This document shows, piece after piece, positions 46,096 to 57,299 of a stretch of 64,000 nucleotides of DNA. The notes under the pieces are model-generated. The model had not been told where the DNA came from and ran no database searches. It saw only the letters and a list, made by a program, of their open reading frames with translations. The DNA comes from Tanypteryx hageni (taxonomy: Eukaryota > Arthropoda > Insecta > Odonata > Petaluridae). The stretch is from NCBI GenBank assembly GCA_028673005.1, contig CM054112.1, forward strand, positions 188,498,564 through 188,562,563, read 5' to 3'. Each line of letters begins with the position of its first letter. The stretch's first letter is position 1. The position numbers were made by a program, and so were the translations under genes.

Positions 46096-46734
46096 AAGCG
46101 GCGCCACGCATTTAATTTTCTCGGAGGGAAGATGGAATCCAAAAAATTGCTGCGCCCTAAACCCTAAGAGTATGAAGGGTGGAGGGCAGAAAAAGAATGG
46201 GCGATAAGAGAAAAGGAGATACGAGAAAAAACACGAGGGATTTGATACGAAAGAGGAGGTGAGGGAGGAATGAAGGAATGGACAAGGGAGGCGCGTGTTA
46301 AAGGAGGAAGGATGTGAGAGATTGAACTTTGTGAGAAGAGAGAGAGAATGGGATAGGGAGAGGGAGGGAGAGGGGTAAAAGCGGCAGGTTGGAGTAATAG
46401 GAACGAAAAGAGGGAGTGAGGTAGGAGGATGGGGAGAGAGGAGGGAGGGAGGCAAGGATCGAAACGAGAAAGATAATGGCTGAGAATCGAGATGAAAGGG
46501 AGAGAGAATGAAACGACCCCGAGGAGGTGGGGAAGAGGAGGGCAAATAGGGGCTGTGGGAATGGAGTGAGGGAGAGACAGAAGCAGAGGAGGAAAAAAAT
46601 AGAGAATGTCATGGGCGTGGATTAGATAGCGGGAGAAGAGTGGAAGGTGATCCGAAGAATGGCAGAGAGAGGGAGTTTTGAAGGGAATAGAAGGATGCAA
46701 TAGAAAGAGGAGGGAGGGAGAGAGGAAGAAGAGA
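46096..46734. repeat. Purine-rich low-complexity stretch between two minisatellites
   Basis: The plus strand is dominated by GAGAG, GGAGG and GGGAA words without a stable period. The long Ser/Pro/Leu-rich minus-strand frames (222 and 488 codons) across this area are compositional. Confidence 0.7.
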
Positions 46735-47275
46735 ACAGTAGGGAGAGAGAAGGAGGGAGAGAGGAGGAGGGAGAGAGTAGGAGGGAGAGAGGAGGAGGGA
46801 GAGAGTAGGAGGGAGAGAGTAGGAGGGAGAGAGTAGGAGGGAGAGAGTAGGAGGGAGAGAGGAGGAGGGAGAGAGTAGGAGGGAGAGAGGAGGAGAGAGA
46901 GAGGAGGAGGGAGAGAGGAGGGAGAGAGTAGGAGTGAGAGAGGAGGAGGGAGAGACGAGGAGGGAGAGAGTAGGAGGGAGAGAGGAGGGAGAGAGTAGGA
47001 GTGAGAGAGGAGGAGGGAGAGAGGAGGGAGAGAGGAGGAGGGAGAGTGGAGGAGGGAGAGTGGAGGAGGGAGAGTGGAGGAGGGAGAGTGGAAAAGGGAG
47101 AGTGGAGGAGGGAGAGTGGAGGAGGGAGAGTGGAGGAGGGAGAGTGGAGGAGGGAGAGTGGAGGAGGGAGAGTGGAGGAGGGAGAGTGGAGGAGGGAGAG
47201 TGGAGGAGGGAGAGTGGAGGAGGGAAAGAGGAGGAGGGAGAGAGGAAGAGGGAGAGAGGAAGAGGATAAGAGCGA
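46735..47275. repeat. GA-rich minisatellite, 14-bp unit
   Basis: Two adjoining arrays with the same period: GGGAGAGAGTAGGA-type units at about 46750-47030, then GGAGGGAGAGTGGA units at about 47035-47225. The 14-bp period produces 14-residue repeats in all frames (for example EEGEWRRESGGGRV). The frames are not genes. Confidence 0.95.
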
Positions 47276-48835
47276 GGCTGTGAGGGAATGAAAGTTGGTA
47301 ACTGCTACCTTTAAACGGGGTTGTACCCTCTCTCTCTCTCCCTCGAAACAACTGAAAGAGAAATCCGTTGAGATGGGGATCGAGGAATATGACGTAAGAG
47401 AGGGAGAAATGCAGGAAAGAGGAAGGGAAGGGAAAGGAAGGAGAGAGAGAGGAAGGTAGGAGGAGAAAGAGGAAGTGAGCGAGAGAGGGGAGAGGGACGG
47501 CAATAGAGTGGAATATGAGAAGGATACACGAAGAAATTAGTGAGTGAGGGCGTTTGAAAGGTTTGGAAGGAGTGGCGGGCGGGGCGAGGAAAGGGAAGAG
47601 GGATAAGAGGTTGGAAATATAAGGGTGCAAAGGGATAAAGTAGTTTTTGGGGCTGGTGAGGGTGACGGGGGCGTGTGGAAGGGAGAGAGAGGGGGTATGA
47701 GGGAGGCCGTGAGATGGCGCCTTTTCCTCTCATAAGACACGAAGTTCAAATTGGGAAGTATTTCGGAAACGTTAGATACAAACTCGGGAAGGTTGCTTCG
47801 AGTGTAGTTTTGGCGGTGGTATATAATGAAATTTCGGAAGGTAGTTCAAGTGTTTCCACGGAGATAAGGGTCAGGAGGTATTTCCTTTAAGCCATTGACG
47901 TTTAAGTGAAACTCGGATCATTGAAACTTTCTTTCTACTGTCTTAAACTCTTTTAATAGAAATTAATTTCCGCTATCTGTCATTAGGCATTTGGAGGACT
48001 ATGTTAGATACATTCCATTTGATATTAATGTATTTTTTGTTCTGGAGTCATCTAAGGAATTAGTGATCAGAATGATTTAAATATGTCAGTGAAAGTAGCT
48101 GGATTTAGTTCTATTTTCCTTACGCTATATTCATTTCGTTTGCGATATATCCCATAATTGCTACCATTATGATAATAGACCCATCGATAAATTAATTTAT
48201 TGTAATTAAGCTGTGGGATAAGCGTTACTAGGAAACCAAACGACGTAAATAATAAAGTAAATAGAACTGATCTAATTTAACGAAAAGCTGCGACGATTAT
48301 AATTTGTGTAAACTTGAAAGTGAAACGCCTTTTTTGCCTAAGCACATCAAAAGTTACTTGATTAATTGATACCTTAGTTATTTTTTTATATCATTGTAAC
48401 ACCTTATTCGCATGCATTGCGGACACTATCATCTTCAAAAAGAACATGATTACCGATTAAACCCCACCAATCTCCCAACTGCTATCGTCGTTCGCAGGGC
48501 AATTCCTCCGGGAGACAATCCGATAATAACTTTTAACAGCGGAATCGGTATCGTCGGAGAAGGCAACACCGTATACACCCTATCTGGTTCACGCGTGATA
48601 TTGAAAACCCTTTCCCGGAGGCAATCGGCCGCGCGGAAACGAGCCGATTGGTGTGCGTTTAACGACAGGAAACGAGCCGAGAGGCTTTAAACAGTAAAAA
48701 AACGCGGAATGTGTTTTTTTCCCGCAGATAAAAGGGGCATTAAAATTTCAACCGCGATTCGTGTTTATACTTTTTAGGAAGTCGCAACCACTCGCACCGT
48801 TCCGAGCGCTTAAACGCGCCTTAGGCGTAACGAGG
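47276..48835. other. Purine-rich tail then unique sequence, no gene seen
   Basis: 47276-47720 remains GA-rich, with a (CT)n run near 47330. 47740-48400 is AT-rich. 48412-48690 is GC-balanced with a 92-codon open frame but no recognised domain or splice evidence. Confidence 0.4.
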
Positions 48836-49440
48836 AAAAGGGGATCGGGAATAGGAGTAGAAGGGAGGGAGAGAGGGGGGGGAGAGAGAGAGATTCAGAA
48901 AGAGAGTGGAGAGAGAGGGAAGAAAGAGAGAGGGATGTAGCAGCGGTAGTAGAGAGAGGGAGAGATATAGGAAGAGAGGGATCTCTCTCTCTCTCTCTGG
49001 AGTTCCTTCCGAGAAGGTAGGAAAGGGTGTGGGATTCGAGGGTGTGGGAGAGAGGGAGAAAGAGCGAAAGGGTAGAAGAAGGGCGAGAGGATGGGAGAGC
49101 CGAAGGGAATTGCGGGCATTCGGAGGTGAAGGTGGGGGGGGGGGGTGTTGTAAGTAATGAGGGAGGAGGGCGTAGGGAAAACGACCCGAAAGTATAAGTG
49201 AGATAAACGGCACTTTGTAAGAGTGGTCGGGAGAAAGAGGGTTGGGGAAACAGATAGATAGGGAGAGGAGGAGAGGGGATGGGAGAGAAAGGTGGATGTG
49301 GAGAGGGAGAGAGATAGAGGAGGGAAGGCAAAGCCAGGGAAGTGGGAGAAAGAGAAGAGAAAGGAGGAAACGGCGAGGGATGAGAGACGGGGAAGAGAGA
49401 AAATAATAGCGACGGGAAAGGGGAAGGAGAGCCGTGTCTC
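48836..49440. repeat. GA-rich block with poly(G)
   Basis: Purine-rich on the plus strand with several (GA)n runs, an inverted (CT)n run at about 48982-48998, and an uninterrupted poly(G) of about 14 bases near 49134-49147. Frames of up to 279 codons on the minus strand are compositional. Confidence 0.8.
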
Positions 49441-50782
49441 CCCCACGAGGGATTCCTCCGAACTACTTTCGGCATTTTCCTCCTTAGAATTCCTCGGAAT
49501 TTCATGGCAGAGTGAAATATATAAGCGCGTTGTTTGTTTTGGATTTCAAGCCTAATGAACGACAAAAACGGTGGCGAATGATAAACTTTCTTGCGGCGTC
49601 GGAGAGCGTCGAAATTTTTTTTCTCGTAAAAAAATGGATTTTTTGCCATATTTCACTGATTAATTAAATAGAACATGCGTCTTTTTTCAGCAACTACTAT
49701 TAAAATTTTCTCTGATAAGATAAAATTTTAATAATTTCATAAATTAATTTTATTTAACTAATATTAGGTTTTTCGGTGGGTCGTTAGTTTCAAGTGTTTT
49801 ATACTGAAGTCTTACATTTTTTCTTTCCCTATTATGTCACCTAATAGTATCATAAGCACCTGAATTCTTACGCGTTCTTATGATTTTAACGAGTTTTACG
49901 GAGTTATTTATATGTAACAGTTATCATTCTGACCATATTTTTTGTGTACGTTTGCATTAAATTTAATTGCATCTAGAATGTTGGTATACACCCAAAACCT
50001 TAAACCTAGAACCATATGAGAAGATAAAAATAAGTCGGCCTGCATAAAATTCGACTTAATGCGCTTTAATTCAAAGTTCAGGAGAGCAACTGAGAAGAAG
50101 TATGTCCCTCGCGCCAGCTGAAATTCTTATTTAATTTTTGGATCGGTAACGTTAAATAGATTTCTATCGTTAAAGGATAACAAAGAAAACGTAGTCTAAA
50201 CACTGTCATCTTTTATGATAACTAATACCCCGTTCTTAGCAATGGATATGTAAGCGCTTTACTTTCCGTCCTTGCATATATAAGATAAAGACAATGGGGT
50301 AATTTGTTGAAAGCATTCGATCGCTATAAATAAATGCGGGTTGTGACTCCTTATGCATTTTCAAATATACAAGCGGTTATATAACTCCGATGAATGTAAA
50401 TGAGCCAGCGACTTGTGGGCGACAGAGTTATATTTGAGTTCTCGAAGCAACTACGTCATCCCTCATTGTTCTCGTATCGAGGTTTGCGTGGGTGATGTTG
50501 TAAGCGATGGAATCCTCATTATTTTGTCCCCTTATAAGATTATGGCTCTAAATTACTGTGAAACACGAACGACTTTTTGTCGCGCATATTTAATGCCGGC
50601 GTCATTCTCAAATAATTTTAACACAACGTCATGAAGCATATCAAGTCTCTGTATAATCAGATTGCCTCTCTATTCTATGGTAAAGCTTTAAAATAGTGGT
50701 GGTAAGCCGTATAATTTTAATAAAAGGTCTCGAAACAACGTATATTTTATGGGAAAACCTTGAAATGATCGGATAGTGATAA
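49441..50782. other. AT-rich unique sequence, no gene seen
   Basis: No domain, repeat or transposon end was recognised before the TTAA at 50783. Confidence 0.4.
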
Positions 50783-50786
50783 TTAA

Positions 50787-51662
50787 CCATTAATTAGTCG
50801 CGTTGGGTCAATATGACCCCAAACTTTTTTGTAAAAGCAACACTAAAATGACATTTTATTATATAAAATTAAATTTTAAATTAAAATACCGTAGTTTATA
50901 AGGATATTTTGCGGGAATAGTTATTAAAAACGAATTTTACAAATCAAAATTTTATTTTAATTTTTATTCACTAACATTGTTTGCACATTCAATGCCTTTC
51001 GGTTTATTGCTATAATGGTAATATTTAAAGGTCTGATGAGAAGAAAGTCATCGCTAACGAAACAGCAATAAACACGTACCGTATATTTAAAAATTTTTGT
51101 TCTTTCTTTGTATGCAAGTCCTATGTACCAAATATCATGAAGATCCGCCCAATATTATACGGGATATAGAAGAAAATAATTTATTTTGTTTTTGTAATAA
51201 TAGCTACCCTGTGTGGGTTATTGGAAGCATTTATACGATTACTTTACTTTCTCTGGCAATATGTCCAGTGCACCAAATTTTATGGAAATCCGCTCAATAT
51301 TTTACGAGATATGGAAAATGTTATTTTCGTTTTTGCAATAGTGGTACCCCTGTTTTGGTTACGTGCACCATTTATACCATTTTGTTACTTTCTCTGGCCA
51401 TACGTCCAGTGCACCGAATTTCAGGGAAATCCTCTCAATATTTTACGACATATGGAAAACACCATTTTTTTGTTTTTGTAATTGTGGCACCCCTGATTTG
51501 GTTACGTGAACCTTTAAAAATTAACAAACACGCAAAATTATAATCAGGAGGCTAAATAATGATGATACTAGGAGTACGGCCTGAATATAACATATAGTTT
51601 TTATTATATTGGTAAAAATAGTTTGCGTGGGGTCATATTGACCCCACGCGACTAATTAAGGG
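50787..51662. mobile_element. piggyBac-type MITE, 876 bp, TTAA target duplication
   Basis: TTAA flanks both ends (50783-50786 and 51663-51666). The left end reads CCATTAATTAGTCGCG. The right end, read on the opposite strand, is CCCTTAATTAGTCGCG. Both continue into a GGGTCAATATGACCC palindrome, so the inverted ends span at least 38 bp with few differences. Exact TTAA duplication is diagnostic of piggyBac. The interior has no transposase but contains the 141-bp tandem repeat described separately. Near-identical ends suggest moderate age. Confidence 0.9.
51102..51525. repeat. 141-bp tandem repeat inside the piggyBac MITE, three copies
   Basis: CTTTCTCTGG begins copies at 51247 and 51388, exactly 141 bp apart. 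A more diverged first copy starts at about 51102. Shared blocks are CCAGTGCACC.AATTT, CTCAATATTTTACGA, ATATGGAAAA and TACCCCTG.TTTGGTTACG. Because 141 is 3 x 47, one frame stays open through the array (148 codons, 51097-51543), but its repeats are not convincingly protein-like. Confidence 0.85.
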
Positions 51663-51666
51663 TTAA

Positions 51667-52239
51667 TGCGATTATAATAAAAGCTCTCCTAGTAAAATAA
51701 TATATTTTATCACTTGATATCTATCCTTAACGATTTATAATTAGTTTGCATACAATTACAAAATCGTAATGGTCGGCTTTTGGCTAAATTCAAAAGTTAA
51801 GTTGCAGTTTTCTTGTTTTTATAGACACGGGTTATGAACTTTGTAAACATTAACGTAAAAACATCTGAGACTCGTTACCAAGAAGTGTTAAATGAAAAGT
51901 TTGTTTACATTTTTCCCGGTTGATTTGTGTCATGTTGATGACGCAACGAGATAGAGAAACCCAAAAGGTGAATCAAAATGCCAATAGGAAAATCGCTTAT
52001 ATTCCACGACTTTTGTATACTTTCTACAACTTTTGAAATGGGCCCCACAAATTGCAGGATAGTTCATTTCGACGTGTGGATCAAAACGCTCGTCGGAAAC
52101 GCTTCTAGACTAGTTCGACGATGCTCGGAATCGATGCGCGACGATGCTCCCGTTCCCATTTTGCGACCTCTTCCGCTCCGGAATTCACCTCAACCACTCG
52201 CCTCATTGTTTGGTTGGTAGCGCCGGCAGAATACCATCG
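51667..52239. other. Unique sequence, no gene seen
   Basis: AT-rich at first, then GC-balanced from about 52060. No feature was recognised. Confidence 0.4.
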
Positions 52240-53030
52240 TAGCGTGGGTGGATGCGCGAGAGTCGGAGAGGGGGGTGGAGAATTGAGTCCGGAGAGGATA
52301 AATTACGAGAGGGAAAGGGAATGAGAGAAAGAGGAAGGGAGGAGTAGGAGAGACGAGGGGAAGATACCTTTAAGAAAGAGAACGTGGAAGGGAGAGAGGT
52401 GCGGTGAAAGAGGGAGAGAAATAAGGAGAGAGAGCGAGGGAGGGATGGTGGGAGGAGGAGGATGTACTCGGCGGCGCAAGGGTGGATTTTCCGAGGCAGT
52501 GATAGCGAGAGGCAAAGAAGACGGCGGTTTGAAAGGAGAGCAAAGGTGAAGGAGCGGAAAGAAAAGATTTCCTCGTCGAAAGGAGCAAGAGGTTGAAAGC
52601 GAGGCGAGGGAGAGAATTGAGAGAGGCGAGGATAAAGAGATGAAGTGAGGCTGAGAGTAAGATGGGAGATGGGAAAAGAGTAGCTGTAATAGAAGAGGAG
52701 ACCGAGAGAGGGCGCTAGACGAGGAGGATGAGGAGAGGTCAGGGAGCCGAGGAGGAAACTCGGAGGAGAGGGAGGGTGGAGGAACGATAAAGCGAGCGGT
52801 AAGGCAATAAGAGGTAAGTGGTAAGGAGGGAGGATTGGAACGGGAGAGGGAAGAACAAGGGGAAGACGCGATGCCGGGTGGAAATAAGAAGTGAGACTTG
52901 AATAAATGATAGGGATTGCAGTGAGAGGGAGGGGGAGGAGGAGAATATGCGAAGGGAGGAGGGGAAAGAGGGAAGAAGAGAGGGAGAGGTTACCGAGAGG
53001 GTGCGGGACGTGGATTTTTCCCGAAAGCGT
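52240..53030. repeat. Purine-rich low-complexity block
   Basis: GAGAG/GGAGG/GAAGG words dominate the plus strand without a fixed period. Pro/Ser/Leu-rich minus-strand frames are compositional. Confidence 0.75.
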
Positions 53031-53960
53031 TAAAGTGGAAGTGAGTAATAGAATAGGAGAGTTGGCGTGACGATTGCTATTGAAGTAGGAACCAAATGTT
53101 GTGAAGGGGGGAGTTGGGAAATCTAAATGTTTTGGAGCAGGTAACAGAGTTTCAGGTTGGAGCGATAGATAAGAAAAAGATGAATCTATGAGAAGTTGGG
53201 ATGGGAATTGGAGGATATGCCGTGCCCATAACTACTGTCGGTTTTCCATATAATATAATTTATCCCTGTTGCGACATAATGAGCCACGAATGCTTAAAAA
53301 AAGTTGTTGCGCTCCAGCCAAACCCTTCGTGTCATTTGCCGTTTGGAATTTGAGAGAGCGTTCTGGAATGATCAGCTGAAAATGTACCACTAGTTCTGAA
53401 AATCGACTTCTACCAACGGATGGCAGAGGGTGGAGAAGGAATTTGAGAGTTCTAGTTGGTAAGAGGAATGGAATACATTCTACATTGCGAATGATTCTAA
53501 ATTTGAATAGATATGCATTAATTAGTTTGCAATAACACAATGTATTTATTAGATAACTTTCTTTTTCTAATGCTTTAATACAATCATTAGACTCAGGTCA
53601 AAGGCGATGCAATAAGTAAACAAAAACAGTTGAACGTCACTGGGTTCCGAAAGAAAACTACGCAGGACTGCAGCATCTAAACAAAAACTATGGAAATTTG
53701 TCCGAATTAAAAAATCGTTAAAAGTTAATATATTGTTCTATCATATTTTCGTATTATTGCTTCTGCAATCCGCTCCGACAATGAGTAAGATGAGCCACTG
53801 GGTAACCTCGATAGTTATTTCGTGATTCCATACAAGCACAATGTTTTGATATTGTTTGGCGATAGAAGAGATTATTATTTCAACTAGGATCAGTTTCATA
53901 ATGTATACTCTTGCAAATATTTTTACTTTGAGCGGGGATGTGTTAATTCGGGGGACGAAT
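53031..53960. other. Unique AT-rich sequence, no gene seen
   Basis: A 102-codon minus-strand frame (53232-53540) has no recognisable domain. Nothing else was noted. Confidence 0.4.
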
Positions 53961-54450
53961 ACAGAGAATAGAAATAAAGAGAAAGAAGGGGAGGAGAGGA
54001 ATGTGAGCGAAATAAAAAGAACGAGGAAAAAATATAAGAGTGCAATCGAAAGGGAGAAGGAAGAGGAGGGAGGAAATGGGAGAGATAGAGTGATAAGGGA
54101 TGGAGAGGGGAAACAGGAGAGTGGGAGAGGTGGGGGATTAAAAGGAACGATAGAGAGAAAGGTTTTCGGGGTCGGAAAAGGTGATTTGGGGGGGGGCAGG
54201 TGAGAGAGGGATGTATGTGTGTGTGTGTGTGTGTGTGTGTATTAGAGGAGGATGTGAGCGAAGAAAAAAGAAGAGAACGAGGATAGATTGGAGAATTTGA
54301 GGTAGTAAGTAATAGGCTTTTGCCTCCTTTCGGAATCCTACCAAAGAGCATCGGGGGGCGTTCCGAGAGGGTTGGGTTGAGAGGGAGAAGGAGAGGGATG
54401 GAAGAGGAATCGTAACGAACGAGGGAAAGAGAAAGAGAGGGTGCCTCTTA
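53961..54450. repeat. Purine-rich block with (TG)n microsatellite
   Basis: GAGAG/GGAAA words dominate. A clean (TG)n of about 28 bp lies at 54213-54241, just after an eight-base G run near 54188. Frames of 115-142 codons are compositional. Confidence 0.75.
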
Positions 54451-54939
54451 TCTCTCCAGCTCCATCTCTTACCCTTAAGCCATACGCTCACTCATATCTG
54501 TCGCTAAGCTATCTGGGGAAAAAATTTGGAAGAAGAGGGACCCCACCCAAAAAATATGTTTCCGAGTATTTTTTACGCCTCTATCCTTTGGTCTCTCTCT
54601 TTCTCTCTCTCGCTTCTACTGCCGGATATCCCTCGTTGCCTTCTTCCAATCGCTTATTCATCCCTTTAAGATTTCCATCTTCTTCCTCTTTTCCCCCCGA
54701 GTTGCTATTTCCTCTCCGCGTTCGTTGGAGAGGGAAAAGGAAAAAAATCTCGTTTTTTCCTTTGTAATCTCCGCCATCTATCGGATCCACGCGAGGTTTA
54801 AATACACGATCGGTGGATTATAGGCAACGGCCACGACATTTCGAGTGTTTCTTTCGGGATTGTTTACCATGCGGGAGAGATTTGCTATCTGTATCCCATC
54901 GTTGAATTATATATCCAAGGTAGATAAATGTATAAATAA

Positions 54940-54940
<1 letters not shown>
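54451..54940. other. Unique sequence with a pyrimidine-rich stretch, no gene seen
   Basis: The plus strand is C/T-rich at about 54580-54720. The 108-codon frame there has no recognised domain. Confidence 0.4.

Positions 54941-54990
<50 letters not shown>
54941..54990. repeat. (TA)n microsatellite
   Basis: About 50 bp of uninterrupted TA repeats. Confidence 0.95.
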
Positions 54991-54994
<4 letters not shown>

Positions 54995-56193
54995 AATAAG
55001 AATAAATATGCAAATAAATATTAATATAGTATCAATAAAAGTTACATTGCGCGTTTAATTTTATAAATTTTTTATTACAGTTAAAACAGAGCTCATCCAA
55101 CATTTTTGAAAATTAGTAAATTTTTAAAAATGAATTTAAAAAAAAACATTACTTTTAATATGGCTTCTGAAGTCCCGCATTTTTGCATTGTAGAAACCTG
55201 TGTCATATGTTGTAATAAATATTATTAAATACTCCATTCCTTTTTTGCTGTTTAATTATGAATAACGTCGCCCCGAGTCACACCCAGCACGTTAAAATTG
55301 ATGAAACCTTTCACATAGCGGGTTATTTAAATGTCTCCATTGTTAATTTTTCGAGTGTCGCCGAGTTCTATTTTTATATCAACACCTCTCCCACAGCAAA
55401 TTAATTGCCTCGAAATTTTTTGGTCGAATTTCAAAGTATATCGAAATTGAACTCGATCAGCATTGAATCCACTGAAATTAAAGCACTCTTTATTCCACTA
55501 GATATTATGCATCATCGGTGACATTTCCATGTTTTCTGTTGGAACGTACATACATATCTCGTCAAATGGAACATCACATATTTTGTGCAACAGTGGGCGA
55601 CTAAATTACATTTAAGAAACGAGTAACTCATAACTGTCGCTTCGAAACAAGTCCGCGGGGCGTGATAAAACACACGGGCGTTAATCTCCGCCCAGAAAAC
55701 TTTTCTCAATTAACCTTATTTAGGTGGCGGCGGCTGCGGAAAAAAATAACGAGGAAACCCGAGTAGTGCGACGAAGACAGCGGGACGCGGAGATGAATGG
55801 AGGCTAGTCCGAGGGCAGACTACTTCCACCGCAACAAGAGTTGGACGGTAATGGCAACGGAGTCGCAATGATGAAATGTGGACGGGAGGGAAGTGGAGAA
55901 GAGAGAGATAGAGATATTAATTCCATCACGTGATCACCGATTCGTTTAAAAGGAGATGCGACGAGAATCGCATTCCACCCAAAAAAAACGATATATTTTC
56001 GTGGCTTCTATTAATGGTTTAATTAGCGATGGCGTCGGTTTCAACTTTTTCACACAAATATACGCCTATATATTTTTTAGAAACGACATCATATTGGAAA
56101 GTAAAATCTGCACAAAATAGCTGTATTTTTAAATTAACTTTTCCGAAAAATGTTTGCCCTTCAAGGTGCATTGCGTTATCAAATAAATACAAA
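54991..56193. other. Unique AT-rich sequence, no gene seen
   Basis: No coding exon, RNA gene or repeat was recognised. Confidence 0.4.
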
Positions 56194-56209
56194 GTATATA
56201 TATATATAG

Positions 56210-56254
<45 letters not shown>
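56194..56254. repeat. (TA)n microsatellite, interrupted
   Basis: TA repeats of about 60 bp with one GTAA interruption. It lies about 80 bp upstream of the first recognisable Helitron codon. Confidence 0.95.
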
Positions 56255-56259
<5 letters not shown>

Positions 56260-56335
56260 GCTTATGTTGTCGTAATGCCGGGAAAATTATTGAAAGTAAA
56301 AAATATATATTATTCTTCGGTACTGTCATTGGCAG

Positions 56336-56977
56336 ACCAACATCTCTGAGTACGCAAACAAAGCCATAGTGTATCCATCCAATGAGGACTGTGATATTAT
56401 GAATAATGAAATTCTCAACCTTATCAATGGAGACCTTTCCCAATATTTCAACATTGATTCCATCCACTCAGAATATTTATATTCAATAACACCATCTGGG
56501 ATGCCCTCGCATCATCTTAAATTGAAAAGAAAGGTGCTATCGTCATTTTGATACGTAGCATGAACCTAGGCTTCGTTTTAGTTGATAGGGTCAGAATGGT
56601 TGTGGCGGGAATGTACAGCAATGCTTTAAAGCTAAAAATTCTCACCAGTCAGGCGAAAGGTCGAGGAATTTTCTTACCAAGAAAAGGACTTATCTCCACC
56701 GACCCTAACCTACATTTTACCATGAAAAGGAAAGTTCCCTATTCGCCTTGGTTTCGCCATAACCATAAATAAGTCGCAGGGCCAAACCTTCGAAAAATTA
56801 GGCGTCTACTTATCCCGTTGCATATTTAGTCACGGACAACTTTACGTCGCGTTCAGCAGACCCCGTTCGGCTGCCGATGTCAAACTGAAAATGTTATCAA
56901 CAACTGGACAAGGACAGTTTCTCAACTATGAAGGATACTACACGAAAAATATTGTTTATAATGAAGTATTACGCTGA
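56336..56977 (+). pseudogene. Helitron Pif1-like helicase, C-terminal part, frameshifted
   Basis: Three consecutive plus-strand frames join into the end of a Helitron helicase. Frame one, from 56336: YANKAIVYPSNEDCDIMNNE, then ILNLING and a DSIHSEYLYSITPSGMPSHH segment. A break near 56533 leads to frame two: GAIVILIRSMNLGF, then LKLKILTSQAKGRGIFLPR, ending at KRK. A break near 56732 leads to frame three: FPIRLGFAITINKSQGQTFE, then KLGVYLSRCIFSHGQLYVAF and SRPRSAADVKLKML, with the stop TGA at 56975-56977. The TINKSQGQT and HGQLYVAFSR blocks are the conserved final helicase motifs of the Pif1/RecD family. The Walker A part is absent. It is nonfunctional. Confidence 0.88.
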
Positions 56978-57212
56978 TCAAACCACATACATGTAAAAAC
57001 CATGAAGTATTACATATTTCATGACGTTTTTCCCGAAGTAAATATTACCAAGCATTTGTATTATTCATAAAAATTTCATTCCATTTACCCAGACTTAAAC
57101 TTGCCTATCCTAGAATTAATTGTTTTTAAAAATAAATTTTTACTTATGCAGCTTGAGTATTTTACATAATTCCCTTCGGTACCTTGCAGCATTTGCTGCA
57201 GCAGGCCACTAG
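56336..57212 (+). mobile_element. 3' part of a Helitron
   Basis: The helicase C-terminus (56336-56977) is followed, about 210 bp downstream, by a canonical Helitron 3' end. That end has a perfect hairpin, GCAGCA-TT-TGCTGC (57186-57199), nine bases, then CTAG (57209-57212) followed by a host T. Helitrons end in CTRR with a hairpin 10-12 bases upstream and insert between A and T, so both features fit. The Rep nuclease domain, most of the helicase and the TC-starting 5' end were not found, so the copy is 5'-truncated or disrupted near the (TA)n tract. Confidence 0.85.
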
Positions 57213-57299
57213 TTTTCTTTAATTTTAACCCAATGAATGTGATGAGAAATGGAGAAACCTCCTAATAACCATAAAAATAATAAAAAGGAAGTAGGGATG

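Noticed and set aside
40590..47275. CRISPR-like array
   Set aside because: Repeats are contiguous purine minisatellites without unique spacers, and the DNA is eukaryotic.
46164..47630. 488-codon minus-strand frame and overlapping frames of 222 and 293 codons
   Set aside because: They are Ser/Leu/Pro repeats with a 14-residue period from the 14-bp minisatellite, in more than one phase.
48810..49649. 279-codon minus-strand ORF
   Set aside because: It spans a GA-rich block; the product is Ser/Pro/Leu low complexity and other frames are open in parallel.
51097..51543. 148-codon ORF as a protein-coding gene
   Set aside because: It is open because the tandem unit is 141 bp (a multiple of three) inside a piggyBac MITE; the translation has no recognisable domain.
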